A stretch of 64,000 bases of DNA from Paraburkholderia sp. BL9I2N2 (GTDB lineage: Bacteria > Pseudomonadota > Gammaproteobacteria > Burkholderiales > Burkholderiaceae): assembly GCF_004339745.1 (NCBI RefSeq), contig NZ_SMGP01000003.1, positions 372,001-436,000 on the forward strand, written 5' to 3'. Below, one piece after another: positions 42,216 through 51,378 of this stretch; position 1 is the first letter of the stretch, and each line of letters begins with the position of its first letter. A program made the position numbers and the translations under genes. The notes under the pieces were generated by a model. That model did no database searches, was not told the DNA's origin, and saw only the letters and a program-made list of their open reading frames with translations.

Positions 42216-43708
42216 TCTGTCGCCTCCTCGAAGCTGGCCGCGAGCAGTGCCTCTTCGGTACATTCGGCCGCACTCAGTTCCCGCGTGATCCGGCCTGAAC
42301 GGAAAACATAGGTTTTGTCGCAGTACGCCAGTTCATCGTTTTCAGTGGTGTACCAGACGAAAGTGCGGCCTTTCGCGGCTTCCTCGAGAAGTAGCCGGTA
42401 GATCTCCAGCTTCGTGCCAATGTCGACGCCGCGCATTGGATCGTCCATGAGGACCAGTTCCGCATCCGATGCCAGCGCTCGCCCGAACAGCACCTTCTGC
42501 TGGTTGCCGCCGCTCAGCGCAAGGATATTGGCGGTGCCCGCGGCACCGCGAATATCGAGCCTCTTCGCCCACGCATCGAACAACGCCTGAAGATGCTGCA
42601 CATTGATCCATGACCCGCGTGCGCGGTCGAAGAGCGAGCGGATATCGAAGTTCTGGGCGATCGTCCAGTCCGGAAAGACGCCATCTGCGCGCCGGTCGCC
42701 GGCTACATAGGCGACGCGCTGATGCGAGCCTCGCCTGCGGGCTTTGGCATAGATCTCATTTAACGCGTCGGTCTGCCCTTGTCCTGCGAGCCCCGCGAGG
42801 CCGACGATGCTTCCGTGCGGGACTTCCATCGCGGTTCGCTCTTTCGGGCCAAGGGTCCATCTGTACACCTCACCCGCATGCGTCGTTGCTCGCCGCTCGC
42901 GCCCGGAAGTCGCATCGCCTTCCACGAACTGTCCCATCGCACGGATGATCGCGTCTTTGGTTAGCCCGTGTGCGCTCAGAGTCGACACCACGCTTCCATC
43001 GCGCATGACCATGATCCGGTCCGCGCAGCGCAGCATCTCGCCGAGCATATGGGTGATCAGGATGCTTGTGATCCCGCTCGCAGCAGCCTTGCGTACGAAG
43101 GCGAGCAGTTGCTCGGAGGTGTACTTGTCGAGACTGGACGTCGGTTCGTCGAGTATCACGACCTTCACCGGGCTGTCGACGCTGGAAAACGCGCGGGCGA
43201 TCTCGACCATCTGCTGCTGGGTCAGGGATAGATTGCCAACGACGTCAGTACCTGAAAGCGCATGCCCTGGAAAGATCGCATCAAGTTGCGCCTCGATGAT
43301 GCGCCGCGCACGCTTGCGCCAGCCAATGCCCTTTAGCTGCGGATGCATAGCGCGCATGTTCTCTTCAATCGTGAGGTTGGGGCAGAGCGACAGTTCCTGA
43401 AACACACACCGCACGCCGAGACCGCGCGCGACGTCGGCACCGTATCCGCGCTCGTGCCGGATTTCGTCGTGTTCGATCCAACCGGCATTAGCGCGTCGGG
43501 CGCCGGAGAGGACCGACATGAGCGTGGACTTCCCTGCGCCATTGTGCCCCGCGATCGCGACACATTCTCCGCGCATGAACTGAAAGTTCGCGTCTTTCAG
43601 CGCTCGCACAAGACCGAACGACACGTCTATGTTGCACACGGAGATGAGCGGTTCGACCTGCCGCTCAACGTGTAGTGCTTCAATTTCGATACTGTCGCTA
43701 CGATTCAT
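42212..43708 (-). CDS. Sugar ABC transporter ATP-binding protein, double domain (RbsA/MglA-like)
   Basis: Cytoplasmic ATPase of about 498 residues with two nucleotide-binding halves. First half: Walker A GHNGAGKST, signature region NLSLTQQQMVEIARAF, Walker B VVILDEPTSSLD. Second half: degenerate Walker A GLAGLAGQGQTD, signature LSGGNQQKVLFGRALA, Walker B LVLMDDPMRGVDIGTK. One intact and one degenerate site is usual for the carbohydrate class. I use ATG 43708; a GTG at 43717 in frame is an alternative, neither with a strong ribosome site. Part of the four-gene import operon. Confidence 0.9.
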   Translation of the reverse strand: MNRSDSIEIEALHVERQVEPLISVCNIDVSFGLVRALKDANFQFMRGECVAIAGHNGAGKSTLMSVLSGARRANAGWIEHDEIRHERGYGADVARGLGVRCVFQELSLCPNLTIEENMRAMHPQLKGIGWRKRARRIIEAQLDAIFPGHALSGTDVVGNLSLTQQQMVEIARAFSSVDSPVKVVILDEPTSSLDKYTSEQLLAFVRKAAASGITSILITHMLGEMLRCADRIMVMRDGSVVSTLSAHGLTKDAIIRAMGQFVEGDATSGRERRATTHAGEVYRWTLGPKERTAMEVPHGSIVGLAGLAGQGQTDALNEIYAKARRRGSHQRVAYVAGDRRADGVFPDWTIAQNFDIRSLFDRARGSWINVQHLQALFDAWAKRLDIRGAAGTANILALSGGNQQKVLFGRALASDAELVLMDDPMRGVDIGTKLEIYRLLLEEAAKGRTFVWYTTENDELAYCDKTYVFRSGRITRELSAAECTEEALLAASFEEATE

Positions 43709-43768
43709 GGCGGACACCGGACCGGGGAAAGGACTCGAATGGCACAGAGGGCGATGCGCAAAGCCTGC

Positions 43769-44806
43769 TTACGGTTTCGTCTTCGGCTGGGACTCGATGA
43801 GCTTGACCACCTGGTCGCGGGTGAATACGTTGCTCGCGACGGTTCCCGGTGCAGTGGAAGACAGTACCTTGTCGACCGACGCAGAGGTAACGGTGAGGGT
43901 CGGCAGCGACATGTCATGCGGTAACGGATTACCCGCAAGCAACTGTTGCGCAACCCAGAAGGCGAAGGTCGACGAGCCGGGATCGGCCGCGATCGACATC
44001 GTCTGATAGCTGTCGACGCCCTGTGTTTTCCACCATGCAAGTTCTTCCTGGCGGTTGCCGAGGATGATCGTTGGGATCTTGCGGCCCGCGGCCTGGAACG
44101 CGCGCGCCGCGCCATAGCCGTCACCGCCCTGGGTCACGACCGCATCGATCTGCGGCAGCGATGGCAATACACCCGACACTTCTTTCTGCGCGACGGTCTG
44201 GGTCCACGCACCATAGACCGATCCAACGATTTTCATACCGGGGTACTTCTTTACTTCGTCAACGATACCGCGATGAATCTCATCGTCGACCGAGACGCCG
44301 GCCAGCCCGCGAACTTCAAGGATGTTGCCTTTCCCGTTGAGCTTCTTCGCGAGAAAGTCCACCTGTACTGCCCCCATCTGATGAAAATCCGCGGCGATGC
44401 GGTATGCGCAGGGTTCGGTGACGATTCCATCGAACGATACGACGATCACGCCGGCGGCGCAGGCTTGTTTTACTGCGCCGTTCAGCGCGGTAGGCGAGGC
44501 TGCGTTGATCACGATCGCCTTGTATCCCTGCAACACCAGGTTCTGGATCTGCTGCGCCTGCTCCGTTGCCTGATTTTCCGCCGTGGTGAACGCCGGCGCA
44601 TCGGCAATCGTGCCGACCTTTTTCGCGTCGGTGGCCACTTGCGCCCAGCTTTTCAACTGCTGCTGGCGGAATGTATTGCCTGCATAACTATTGGATAGCG
44701 CGATCTTGTCTTTCGACGTATCGCCGGTCGCAACTGCGGCCGAGGCGCCAGCGGCAATGAATGCCGAGCCAATCGCGGTGGCGAGGATGACTTTCTTGAG
44801 CAACAT
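43769..44806 (-). CDS. Sugar ABC transporter substrate-binding protein (RbsB-like)
   Basis: Periplasmic protein of 345 residues and first gene of the importer operon. Signal peptide 1-24 (VILATAIGSAFIAAGASAAV). The type I fold shows KIALSNSYAGNTFRQQQLKS, LVLQGYKAIVINAASPTALN, VVSFDGIVTEPCAYRI and AVVTQGGDGYGAARAF. AGGAGA lies before ATG 44806. An operator-like sequence shared with other genes of the cluster is 100 bp upstream at 44908. The bound sugar is not visible from sequence; the context points to a hexonate, hexuronate or their lactone. Confidence 0.9.
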   Translation of the reverse strand: MLLKKVILATAIGSAFIAAGASAAVATGDTSKDKIALSNSYAGNTFRQQQLKSWAQVATDAKKVGTIADAPAFTTAENQATEQAQQIQNLVLQGYKAIVINAASPTALNGAVKQACAAGVIVVSFDGIVTEPCAYRIAADFHQMGAVQVDFLAKKLNGKGNILEVRGLAGVSVDDEIHRGIVDEVKKYPGMKIVGSVYGAWTQTVAQKEVSGVLPSLPQIDAVVTQGGDGYGAARAFQAAGRKIPTIILGNRQEELAWWKTQGVDSYQTMSIAADPGSSTFAFWVAQQLLAGNPLPHDMSLPTLTVTSASVDKVLSSTAPGTVASNVFTRDQVVKLIESQPKTKP

Positions 44807-44907
44807 GCTTGTCTCCTAACGAGTAATGGACCGCCGCTATGGGCCAATCGCGATCTCAGGGCGCTTGCTGGCGAATCAGGCAGTGATTGCATCTTAGTGT
44901 TGAACTC

Positions 44908-44924
44908 TACTACCATACAAGTAG
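44908..44924. promoter_or_regulatory. Operator-like site 1 of the sugar-acid regulon
   Basis: ACTACCATACAAGTAG lies between the divergent importer operon and the lactonase gene. Its complement, CTACTTGTATGGTAGT, matches site 2 at 47645 over 13-14 bases and site 3 at 51333. Partial dyad symmetry fits a GntR/FCD regulator. Confidence 0.65.
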
Positions 44925-44973
44925 GGTTTAACCGAAGATGGTCTTCTTCTCATGCACGCCGTATGCTCGTCCC

Positions 44974-46095
44974 ATGAATACACGAACGCTCGTTTTCGTC
45001 GGATGCCTGAATCGCGCCGTGCCGCATTTCGCTGCGGCGAACGGCCGGGGAATCGTCACGTACAGCTTCGACGAAGCGACCGGCAGGCTCGAGTTCCTCG
45101 CTGAAACCGCGGACATCGCCAATCCAACGTTTCTCGCCGCGGTTGCGCATCGCGGATTGCTTTATGCGACCAGCGAGATATTCGGCGAGCCCGAGGGGGC
45201 CGTCAGCGCGTACCGCATCGATCCGATGTCGGGGGCGCTGGCGCTCATCAACCGGCAACCCACGCGCGGCAGTCTCACGGCCTTTTGCAACGTCGACCGG
45301 CAGGCGGAAATGGTGTTCGTTGCCAATTACGGTCATGAGACGGCAGCGGAGACGCCGCGACAACAGATCGCGAGCTTTGCAATGCTGGATAACGGTGGTT
45401 TGAGCGTTCCGTCGAGCGCGTTCGCGCATACTGGCAGCGGGCCGAGGATGGACCGGCAGAGCGTGCCGCATGCCCATTGCGTCGTCTCCAGTCCCGATAA
45501 CCGCTTTGCCATCGCGACGGATCTGGGCACTGACGAACTTGTCACGTATCGGACCAACGTCGACTGCCGTCGGCTTGAATCTTCGGGTGTGCCCGCGATG
45601 CGCATGAAGGCGGGCGCGGGTCCGCGCCATCTCGTCTTTCATCCAAACGGCGTGGCAGCCTACGTTGTCAACGAGCTGGATTCGACCGTTTGCCGTCTCG
45701 CTTATGAACCCGGCAACGGCACGCTTTCACTACTCGAAACGGTGGATGTGCTGCCCGAAAACCCCGGCGCGGGTCAGCCCGCGGATTTGCAGATCGCAGC
45801 GGACGGCCGTTTCCTTTATGCGTCGATTCGAGGCGCGGACGTCATCGGCATCTACCGGTTGGAGGAAGGGACGGGGAAGATTGTCTCGGCGTCGATATGC
45901 GGCGCCGGCGGCAAGACGCCGCGCAGCTTTGCATTGTCGCCCACGGGACGCTTCCTGCTTGTCGCACTGCAAGACAGCGACCGGCTGGCGGTCTACCGCA
46001 TCGATCCCACGACCGGCGAGCCCGCCGAGCAGGTCGATTTTGTCGCTGTGGGCACGCCAATGTGTGTGAAGGCCGAGCGCTTTGATATCGCTTAA
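44974..46095 (+). CDS. Lactonase family protein (6-phosphogluconolactonase-type beta-propeller)
   Basis: About 373 residues, a seven-bladed propeller of the YbhE/Pgl family. Visible blades include NTRTLVFVGCLNRAVPHFAA, VSAYRIDPMSGALALINRQ, PHAHCVVSSPDNRFAIATDL (the conserved His-Cys/Asp region), GAGPRHLVFHPNGVAAYVVN and GKTPRSFALSPTGRFLLVAL. It would open an aldonolactone to the free acid; no signal peptide is seen, so cytoplasmic. ATG 44974 is preferred to 44938 because the propeller starts there. It is divergent from the ABC importer, so imported lactone may be its substrate. Confidence 0.85.
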   Translation: MNTRTLVFVGCLNRAVPHFAAANGRGIVTYSFDEATGRLEFLAETADIANPTFLAAVAHRGLLYATSEIFGEPEGAVSAYRIDPMSGALALINRQPTRGSLTAFCNVDRQAEMVFVANYGHETAAETPRQQIASFAMLDNGGLSVPSSAFAHTGSGPRMDRQSVPHAHCVVSSPDNRFAIATDLGTDELVTYRTNVDCRRLESSGVPAMRMKAGAGPRHLVFHPNGVAAYVVNELDSTVCRLAYEPGNGTLSLLETVDVLPENPGAGQPADLQIAADGRFLYASIRGADVIGIYRLEEGTGKIVSASICGAGGKTPRSFALSPTGRFLLVALQDSDRLAVYRIDPTTGEPAEQVDFVAVGTPMCVKAERFDIA

Positions 46096-46131
46096 AGCGC
46101 GCTAGTGTGATGATTGGCGCGACAACTTCGA

Positions 46132-47601
46132 TCAGTGTCGTTCGGTGTCGATGGCCTGGCGTGCGCCGCGCTGCAATAGCATCGCGGCGTTCGTCAGCGG
46201 ACGGCGAAAATCCTGGCGGCATGCGAGTTCGGGCGGGAACACTTCCTTGATGGCCAGCATCGTATTGACGAGCTGCTCGGGATCGTCAGGTAGGGTGGCG
46301 GTGAGGCGCGCGGCAAGCGGATCGCTGATCGCGTAGCGTGTGCCGTCGTCAGTGTGACCGCGCAAGAACACGAACCACGCGGCCACCGCGAGTGCGAGCC
46401 GCTCGATCGACTGGCCGGCGTTCAGACGCGCTTCGATCGTCGCCAGTAGGCGCGGCGGAATCTTCTGGCTGCCATCCATGGCGATCTGCGCCGTGCGGTG
46501 CTTGAGGGCCGGATTCGCGTAACGTGCCAGCAGCGCGTCGCGATAGGCGAGCAAATCGAAGGAGGCTGGTACGTCGAGCGTCGGCGCGATCTCGTGCGTC
46601 ATCATCGCCCGGATCAGGGCTTTCAACTGAGGGTGCGCGATGGCTTCGTCGATCGTCTCGAAGCCCGCGAGCATCGAGAGGTAGGCGAGCGTCGAATGCG
46701 TGCCGTTCAGCATGCGCAGCTTGGCGAGTTCAAACGGCATCACGTCGTCGACGAGTTGCGCGCCGGCTTGCTCCCAGTCGGGGCGTCCGGTCGGAAAGTG
46801 ATCTTCGATCACCCACTGGCGGAATGGCTCGCAAGGAACCGGCGCGGCGTCGTCCATGCCGAGGATATTGCGAGCGGCGTCGCGATCGGAATCGGTGGTG
46901 GCCGGCACGATGCGATCCACCATCGTGGACGGAAATGCGACTTGTGTTTCGATCCACGTGCCGAGTTCGGTGCTTAGCGCACGCGCGAACGAACAGACGA
47001 CCCGTTTTAGCGCTGCGCCATTGTGCGAGAGGTTGTCGCAAGAGAGCACGGTGAAGGGCGGCGTCCCGGCGTCGCGCCGCAGTCTGAGCGCGGCGCACAG
47101 AATGCCAGGGACGGTCGACGGTTCGTCCGGACGCGCGAGGTCCTGGCGCACGCCTTCGTGGTTCAGATCCACATCGCCGGTTTGCGGGTCGCGGCAGTAG
47201 CCCTTTTCGGTGACCGTCAACGAAACGATGCGCACGTTTCGATCCGCGAGAAGCGCGAAGAGCCGCGTTCGGTCGTGCGGCATCGCAAGCACTTCCTTCA
47301 GCGCGCGAACCACCGTGACGCGTACGCCTTCGGGGCCGCGCTCGACCACGCTGTAAAGGCCATCCTGCGCCATCAGCGCGTCGCGCTTGCTGACATCGCC
47401 TTGCAGCGTCACCCCGCAGATGCCCCAATCGCCTCCCGCCGAGCGCATCGCTTCTTCGGTATAGACCGCTTCATGCGCCCGATGAAAGTTGCCGATCCCG
47501 AGATGGACGATACCGATGGCCGGTTCGCGCCACGTTGGCGAAATCAGGTGTTCGGTCAAAGAAGGAAAGGCAGCGCGGCTCAGGGTGGGGTTGGCGGTCA
47601 T
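46132..47601 (-). CDS. uxuB: Fructuronate reductase / D-mannonate dehydrogenase (mannitol dehydrogenase family)
   Basis: Long-chain polyol dehydrogenase of 489 residues. NAD-binding N-terminus IGIVHLGIGNFHRAHEAVYT; catalytic domain with FELAKLRMLNGTHSTLAYLS, which carries the conserved Lys-x5-Asn-x3-His motif of mannonate and mannitol dehydrogenases. It interconverts D-fructuronate and D-mannonate. Start ATG 47601, divergent from the mannonate dehydratase gene 94 bp away with operator site 2 between them. In the proposed pathway it supplies D-mannonate to the dehydratase. Other polyol substrates are possible. Confidence 0.87.
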   Translation of the reverse strand: MTANPTLSRAAFPSLTEHLISPTWREPAIGIVHLGIGNFHRAHEAVYTEEAMRSAGGDWGICGVTLQGDVSKRDALMAQDGLYSVVERGPEGVRVTVVRALKEVLAMPHDRTRLFALLADRNVRIVSLTVTEKGYCRDPQTGDVDLNHEGVRQDLARPDEPSTVPGILCAALRLRRDAGTPPFTVLSCDNLSHNGAALKRVVCSFARALSTELGTWIETQVAFPSTMVDRIVPATTDSDRDAARNILGMDDAAPVPCEPFRQWVIEDHFPTGRPDWEQAGAQLVDDVMPFELAKLRMLNGTHSTLAYLSMLAGFETIDEAIAHPQLKALIRAMMTHEIAPTLDVPASFDLLAYRDALLARYANPALKHRTAQIAMDGSQKIPPRLLATIEARLNAGQSIERLALAVAAWFVFLRGHTDDGTRYAISDPLAARLTATLPDDPEQLVNTMLAIKEVFPPELACRQDFRRPLTNAAMLLQRGARQAIDTERH

Positions 47602-47644
47602 CTCGAGATCCGGGGCGGGAATACCCGCGGTTGACGTTTAACTA

Positions 47645-47658
47645 TACTTGTATGGTAG
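47645..47658. promoter_or_regulatory. Operator-like site 2 of the sugar-acid regulon
   Basis: TACTTGTATGGTAG lies between the divergent uxuB-like and manD genes, 37 bp before the manD start codon. It is the same 13-base core as site 1 in opposite orientation. Confidence 0.65.
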
Positions 47659-47694
47659 CATCGATTCCAACGAATGCCACTCAAGGAAATCCCC

Positions 47695-48903
47695 ATGAAA
47701 ATCGTCCGCGCCGATGTGATCGTCACATGCCCCGGCCGCAACTTCGTCACGTTGAAGGTGGTGACGGACGAGGGCGTATATGGCATTGGCGATGCCACGC
47801 TCAATGGCCGTGAGCTTGCCGTCGCATCGTATCTGAAGGATCACGTTTGCCCGTTGCTGGTCGGGCGCGATCCGGGCCGCATAGAAGACATCTGGCAATT
47901 TCTCTACAAGGGCGCGTACTGGCGGCGTGGTCCCGTGACGATGACGGCGATCGCCGCCGTCGACATGGCGCTTTGGGACATTCTCGGCAAGGTGGCGAAC
48001 TTGCCGCTGTACCGGTTGCTCGGCGGCGCGTCACGTGAGGGTGTAATGGTCTATGGACACGCCACGGGCCGCGACATTCCCGAAGCGCTGGACCGCTACG
48101 GCGAACACATCGAAGAGGGCTACAAGGCGATCCGCATTCAGTGCGGTGTGCCAAACGTGCGCTCGGTGTACGGCGTGTCGAAGGGCAACGGCATGTACGA
48201 ACCGGCGACCAAAGGCGGCGTGGAGGAGCAGAGTTGGTCCAGCGAAAAATACCTCGACTTCGTGCCAAAGCTCTTTGAAGCCGTGCGCGACAAGTTCGGC
48301 TTTGAGTCGCATTTGCTGCATGACGTGCACCACCGTCTCACGCCGATTGAAGCGGCAAGGCTTGGAAAATCGGTCGAGCCGTACCGGCTCTTCTGGATGG
48401 AAGATCCGACGCCCGCCGAAAACCAGGCCGGCTTCCGGTTGATCCGCGAACACACGGTGACGCCGATCGCGGTGGGCGAGGTGTTCAACAGCATCTGGGA
48501 CTGCAAGCAACTGATCGAAGAGCAGTTGATCGACTACATTCGCGCGACGCTCACACACGCGGGCGGGATCACGCACCTGAAGCGCATCGCCGACTTCGCT
48601 TCGCTCTATCAGGTGCGCACGGGCTGTCATGGTCCGTCGGATCTGTCGCCGGTCTGCATGGGCGCGGCGTTGCATTTCGACCTGTGGGTGCCCAACTTCG
48701 GCGTGCAGGAATACATGGGCTTTCCGAAGGAAGCGCTCGAGATGTTCCCGCATGCATGGACGTTCGATCGCGGCATGATGCATCCGGGCGAAGCGCCGGG
48801 TCATGGCGTCGATATCGATGAAACGCTTGCCGCGAAGTATCCCTACGATCCCGCGTATCTCCCCGTCGCCCGTCTTGAGGACGGCACGCTCTGGAACTGG
48901 TGA
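47695..48903 (+). CDS. manD: D-mannonate dehydratase (ManD, enolase superfamily)
   Basis: Enolase-superfamily dehydratase of 402 residues, the ManD length. It converts D-mannonate to 2-keto-3-deoxy-D-gluconate, with some members acting on D-gluconate. Family features are MKIVRADVIVTCPGRNFVTL, the YGVSKGNGMYEPATKG loop, metal-binding region HLLHDVHHRLTP, FWMEDPTPAENQ, GEVFNSIWDC and TGCHGPSDLSPVCMGAALHF with the catalytic His. ATG 47695 with AAGGAAAT upstream. First of four co-directional genes (manD, dehydrogenase, MFS, GntR). Confidence 0.92.
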   Translation: MKIVRADVIVTCPGRNFVTLKVVTDEGVYGIGDATLNGRELAVASYLKDHVCPLLVGRDPGRIEDIWQFLYKGAYWRRGPVTMTAIAAVDMALWDILGKVANLPLYRLLGGASREGVMVYGHATGRDIPEALDRYGEHIEEGYKAIRIQCGVPNVRSVYGVSKGNGMYEPATKGGVEEQSWSSEKYLDFVPKLFEAVRDKFGFESHLLHDVHHRLTPIEAARLGKSVEPYRLFWMEDPTPAENQAGFRLIREHTVTPIAVGEVFNSIWDCKQLIEEQLIDYIRATLTHAGGITHLKRIADFASLYQVRTGCHGPSDLSPVCMGAALHFDLWVPNFGVQEYMGFPKEALEMFPHAWTFDRGMMHPGEAPGHGVDIDETLAAKYPYDPAYLPVARLEDGTLWNW

Positions 48904-48957
48904 TTTCATGCGGCTGCGTCGCGGCCGCACTGCATCAAGACACAAAGGAGCAGCACT

Positions 48958-49995
48958 ATGTTGGCAGCCGTTCTTCACGAACCCCAAAAACTCCTCATCG
49001 ATGAACTCGATGCCCCTCAACCGCAGCCGGGCCAGGTGCAGATTCGGGTGCGCGCGGGCGGCATTTGCGGATCTGACCTGTCGTATTACTTCAAGGGCAA
49101 GAGCGGCGACTTCGCTGTGCGTGAACCGTTCGTGCTAGGCCATGAGGTCGCGGGTGAAATCGCCGCATTGGGTGAGGGCGTGAGCGACTTGCGCGTCGGC
49201 CAGCGCGTAGCGGTCAATCCAGGCCTTAACTGCGGGACGTGCCGCTATTGCGTGAAGGGCATGCCGAATCATTGCCTGAACATGCGCTTCATGGGCAGTG
49301 CCTCAACGTTTCCGCATATGCAGGGCATGTTCCGCCAGTTCATCGCGGTGGACGCGCGCCAGTGTGTAGCTGTGCCTGAGGGACTCGACTTCGCGATGGC
49401 ATCGATGGCCGAGCCGCTTGCCGTCGCGCTGCATGCGCTGCGTCTGGCCGGCTCGCTAGTCGGTGCGAAGGTGCTGCTCGTCGGCTGCGGGCCGATTGGC
49501 TGCATTCTGCTGGCGGTGGCGCGCCGGGCAGGCGCGCACCATCTCGTCGCCGTCGATCTTGCCGACAAGGCACTGCAGATGGCGGCGACGCTCGGCGCGG
49601 ACGAAACCGTGCTCGCCAATGACCAGACTCGCATTGACAAGTGGTCGCAGCAACGCGGCACCTTCGACGTCGTACTCGAAGCTTCGGGTAGTCCTGCCGG
49701 GCTCGATACGGCATTGCGGGCAGCGCGCGCAGGCGGCACGGTGATCCAGGTCGGCAATCTGCCGGCGGGACACTCGCCGGTACCGGCGAATCTGGTGATG
49801 GCCAAGGAGCTTCGCTACCAGGGGTCGTTCCGCTTTACCGATGAATACGCGGTTGCCGCCGAAGAACTCGGCGCGCACAAGATCGACTTGCGCCCGCTCA
49901 TGACGCACGCGTTTCCGCTGGAAGAAGCGAACCGCGCATTTGAAGTGGCGCACGACCGCAAGCTGTCGATGAAAGTGCATCTGCACTTCGACTAA
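48958..49995 (+). CDS. Zinc-dependent L-idonate / L-gulonate 5-dehydrogenase
   Basis: Zinc alcohol dehydrogenase of 345 residues. Catalytic zinc ligands are Cys in GGICGSDLSYYF, His-Glu in LGHEVAGEI and Glu in MAEPLAVALHA. The structural zinc lobe NCGTCRYCVKGMPNHC is intact, and GCGPIGCILLAVARRAG binds NAD. The segment GSASTFPHMQGMF is typical of L-idonate 5-dehydrogenase and RspB-type L-gulonate 5-dehydrogenase. With UxuB and ManD beside it, oxidation of L-gulonate to D-fructuronate fits best; L-idonate to 5-ketogluconate is the alternative. AGGAG before the ATG at 48958; 54 bp after manD. Confidence 0.88.
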   Translation: MLAAVLHEPQKLLIDELDAPQPQPGQVQIRVRAGGICGSDLSYYFKGKSGDFAVREPFVLGHEVAGEIAALGEGVSDLRVGQRVAVNPGLNCGTCRYCVKGMPNHCLNMRFMGSASTFPHMQGMFRQFIAVDARQCVAVPEGLDFAMASMAEPLAVALHALRLAGSLVGAKVLLVGCGPIGCILLAVARRAGAHHLVAVDLADKALQMAATLGADETVLANDQTRIDKWSQQRGTFDVVLEASGSPAGLDTALRAARAGGTVIQVGNLPAGHSPVPANLVMAKELRYQGSFRFTDEYAVAAEELGAHKIDLRPLMTHAFPLEEANRAFEVAHDRKLSMKVHLHFD

Positions 49996-50046
49996 CCTGA
50001 GAGTCCACTGCGCCCGGCAAAGAAGAGGCGGTACCGGAGACATGTC

Positions 50047-51345
50047 ATGATCAAAAGCCAGCGATGGTTCGTCGTCGGCCTGCTATTTCTGGCGGGCGTC
50101 ATCAATTATCTCGACCGCGCGGCACTTTCGATTGCCGCGCCGCTCATCCAGAAGGACCTGAACTTCTCGCATGCGCAGATGGGCATCGTGTTTAGCAGCT
50201 TTTTTGTCGGCTATGCGCTCTTCAACTTCGTCGGCGGCGTAGCTTCCGACAAATTTGGCGCGAAGAAAGTCTTTGGCGGTGCGATGGGTATCTGGTCGAT
50301 CTTTTGCGGCGCGACCGCGCTCGCGAGCGGCCTTGTCTCGCTGATCGTCCTGCGCGTGCTGTTTGGAATGGGAGAGGGTCCATTCAGTTCGTCGAACAGC
50401 AAGATGGTGAACAACTGGTTTCCGCGCCGCGAGGTCGCGAGCGCGATCGGCGTGATCAGTTCGGGCACACCGCTCGGCGGCGCGCTAGCAGGGCCGGTTG
50501 TCGGCTATATGGCGATCCAGTTCGGCTGGCGCTGGGCGTTTGTCGCCATCATGGTGTTCGGGCTCGCCTGGCTTGTGCTCTGGTCGTTTACCACGACGGA
50601 ACACCCGCAGCAGAACAGGCGTGTAAACGACGCTGAACTCGAGCTGATCGTCGCGGGTCAGCAGCAGGCATCGTCGCTCGAACACGCGCCCGCGGGCAAG
50701 AAGACAGGCCTGAGTTTCTATCTCAAGCAGCCGCTCATTCTCGCCACGGCGTTTGCGTTTTTCGCATACAACTATGTGCTGTTCTTCTTCCTGTCGTGGT
50801 TTCCCACCTACCTGACCGAAGCTCATCATATGTCGCTGCATGATATGAGCATTGCGACGGTCATACCGTGGGTGCTCGGCAGTATTGGACTCGCGGCGGG
50901 CGGTTTCATCACCGACTTTATCCTGCGCCTGACCGGCAAGCCGCTTATGTCCCGAAGAATCGTGCTTTCCGTGTGCCTCGGCGTCGCGGCGGTATGTGTG
51001 GCATTTGCCGGGCGCGTGCGGAGTATGGAGGGGGCGGTCGCGCTGATGTCCGTCTCGATCTTTTTCCTGTATGTCACCGGCTCTGTCTATTGGGCGGTGA
51101 TCCAGGACACCGTGCGGCGCGAGGATGTCGGCGGCGTCGGCGGCTTCGTGCATCTCCTGGCCAATCTCGCGGGCGTGATCGGGCCGGCGGTGACGGGGTT
51201 TATCGTGCAGGCGACGCATGGCGCTTACGGAAGCGCGTTCGTTCTCGCCGGAGCGATTGCCGTGCTGGGAGCCTTGTGCGCGCTAATCTGGATTCGCGAG
51301 CCAAGAGCGCAAAAAGATCCGGCGGAACGTAAACTAGTATGGTAG
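50047..51345 (+). CDS. MFS transporter, anion:cation symporter family (hexuronate/glucarate type)
   Basis: Inner-membrane symporter of 432 residues with 12 hydrophobic helices. It has the ACS-family motif in INYLDRAALSIAAPLIQKDL, the loop DKFGAKKVFG and GEGPFSSSNSKMVNNWFPRR. The likely substrate is a sugar acid (hexuronate, hexarate or hexonate). It follows the dehydrogenase by 51 bp and gives a second entry route besides the ABC importer. Its last codons, KLVW and stop, coincide with operator site 3. Confidence 0.9.
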   Translation: MIKSQRWFVVGLLFLAGVINYLDRAALSIAAPLIQKDLNFSHAQMGIVFSSFFVGYALFNFVGGVASDKFGAKKVFGGAMGIWSIFCGATALASGLVSLIVLRVLFGMGEGPFSSSNSKMVNNWFPRREVASAIGVISSGTPLGGALAGPVVGYMAIQFGWRWAFVAIMVFGLAWLVLWSFTTTEHPQQNRRVNDAELELIVAGQQQASSLEHAPAGKKTGLSFYLKQPLILATAFAFFAYNYVLFFFLSWFPTYLTEAHHMSLHDMSIATVIPWVLGSIGLAAGGFITDFILRLTGKPLMSRRIVLSVCLGVAAVCVAFAGRVRSMEGAVALMSVSIFFLYVTGSVYWAVIQDTVRREDVGGVGGFVHLLANLAGVIGPAVTGFIVQATHGAYGSAFVLAGAIAVLGALCALIWIREPRAQKDPAERKLVW

Positions 51346-51346
51346 T
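51333..51346. promoter_or_regulatory. Operator-like site 3, before the GntR gene
   Basis: ACTAGTATGGTAGT overlaps the last codons and stop of the MFS gene and lies 33 bp before the GntR start. It matches the core of sites 1 and 2 with one change (ACTAG for ACTTG). It suggests autoregulation from an internal promoter. Confidence 0.55.
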
Positions 51347-51378
51347 GTTGGAATATCAGTTTAACGGCGTCTTGAACA

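Noticed and set aside
46145..46336. Plus-strand frames inside the uxuB-like gene
   Set aside because: Antisense shadows of a clear dehydrogenase gene.
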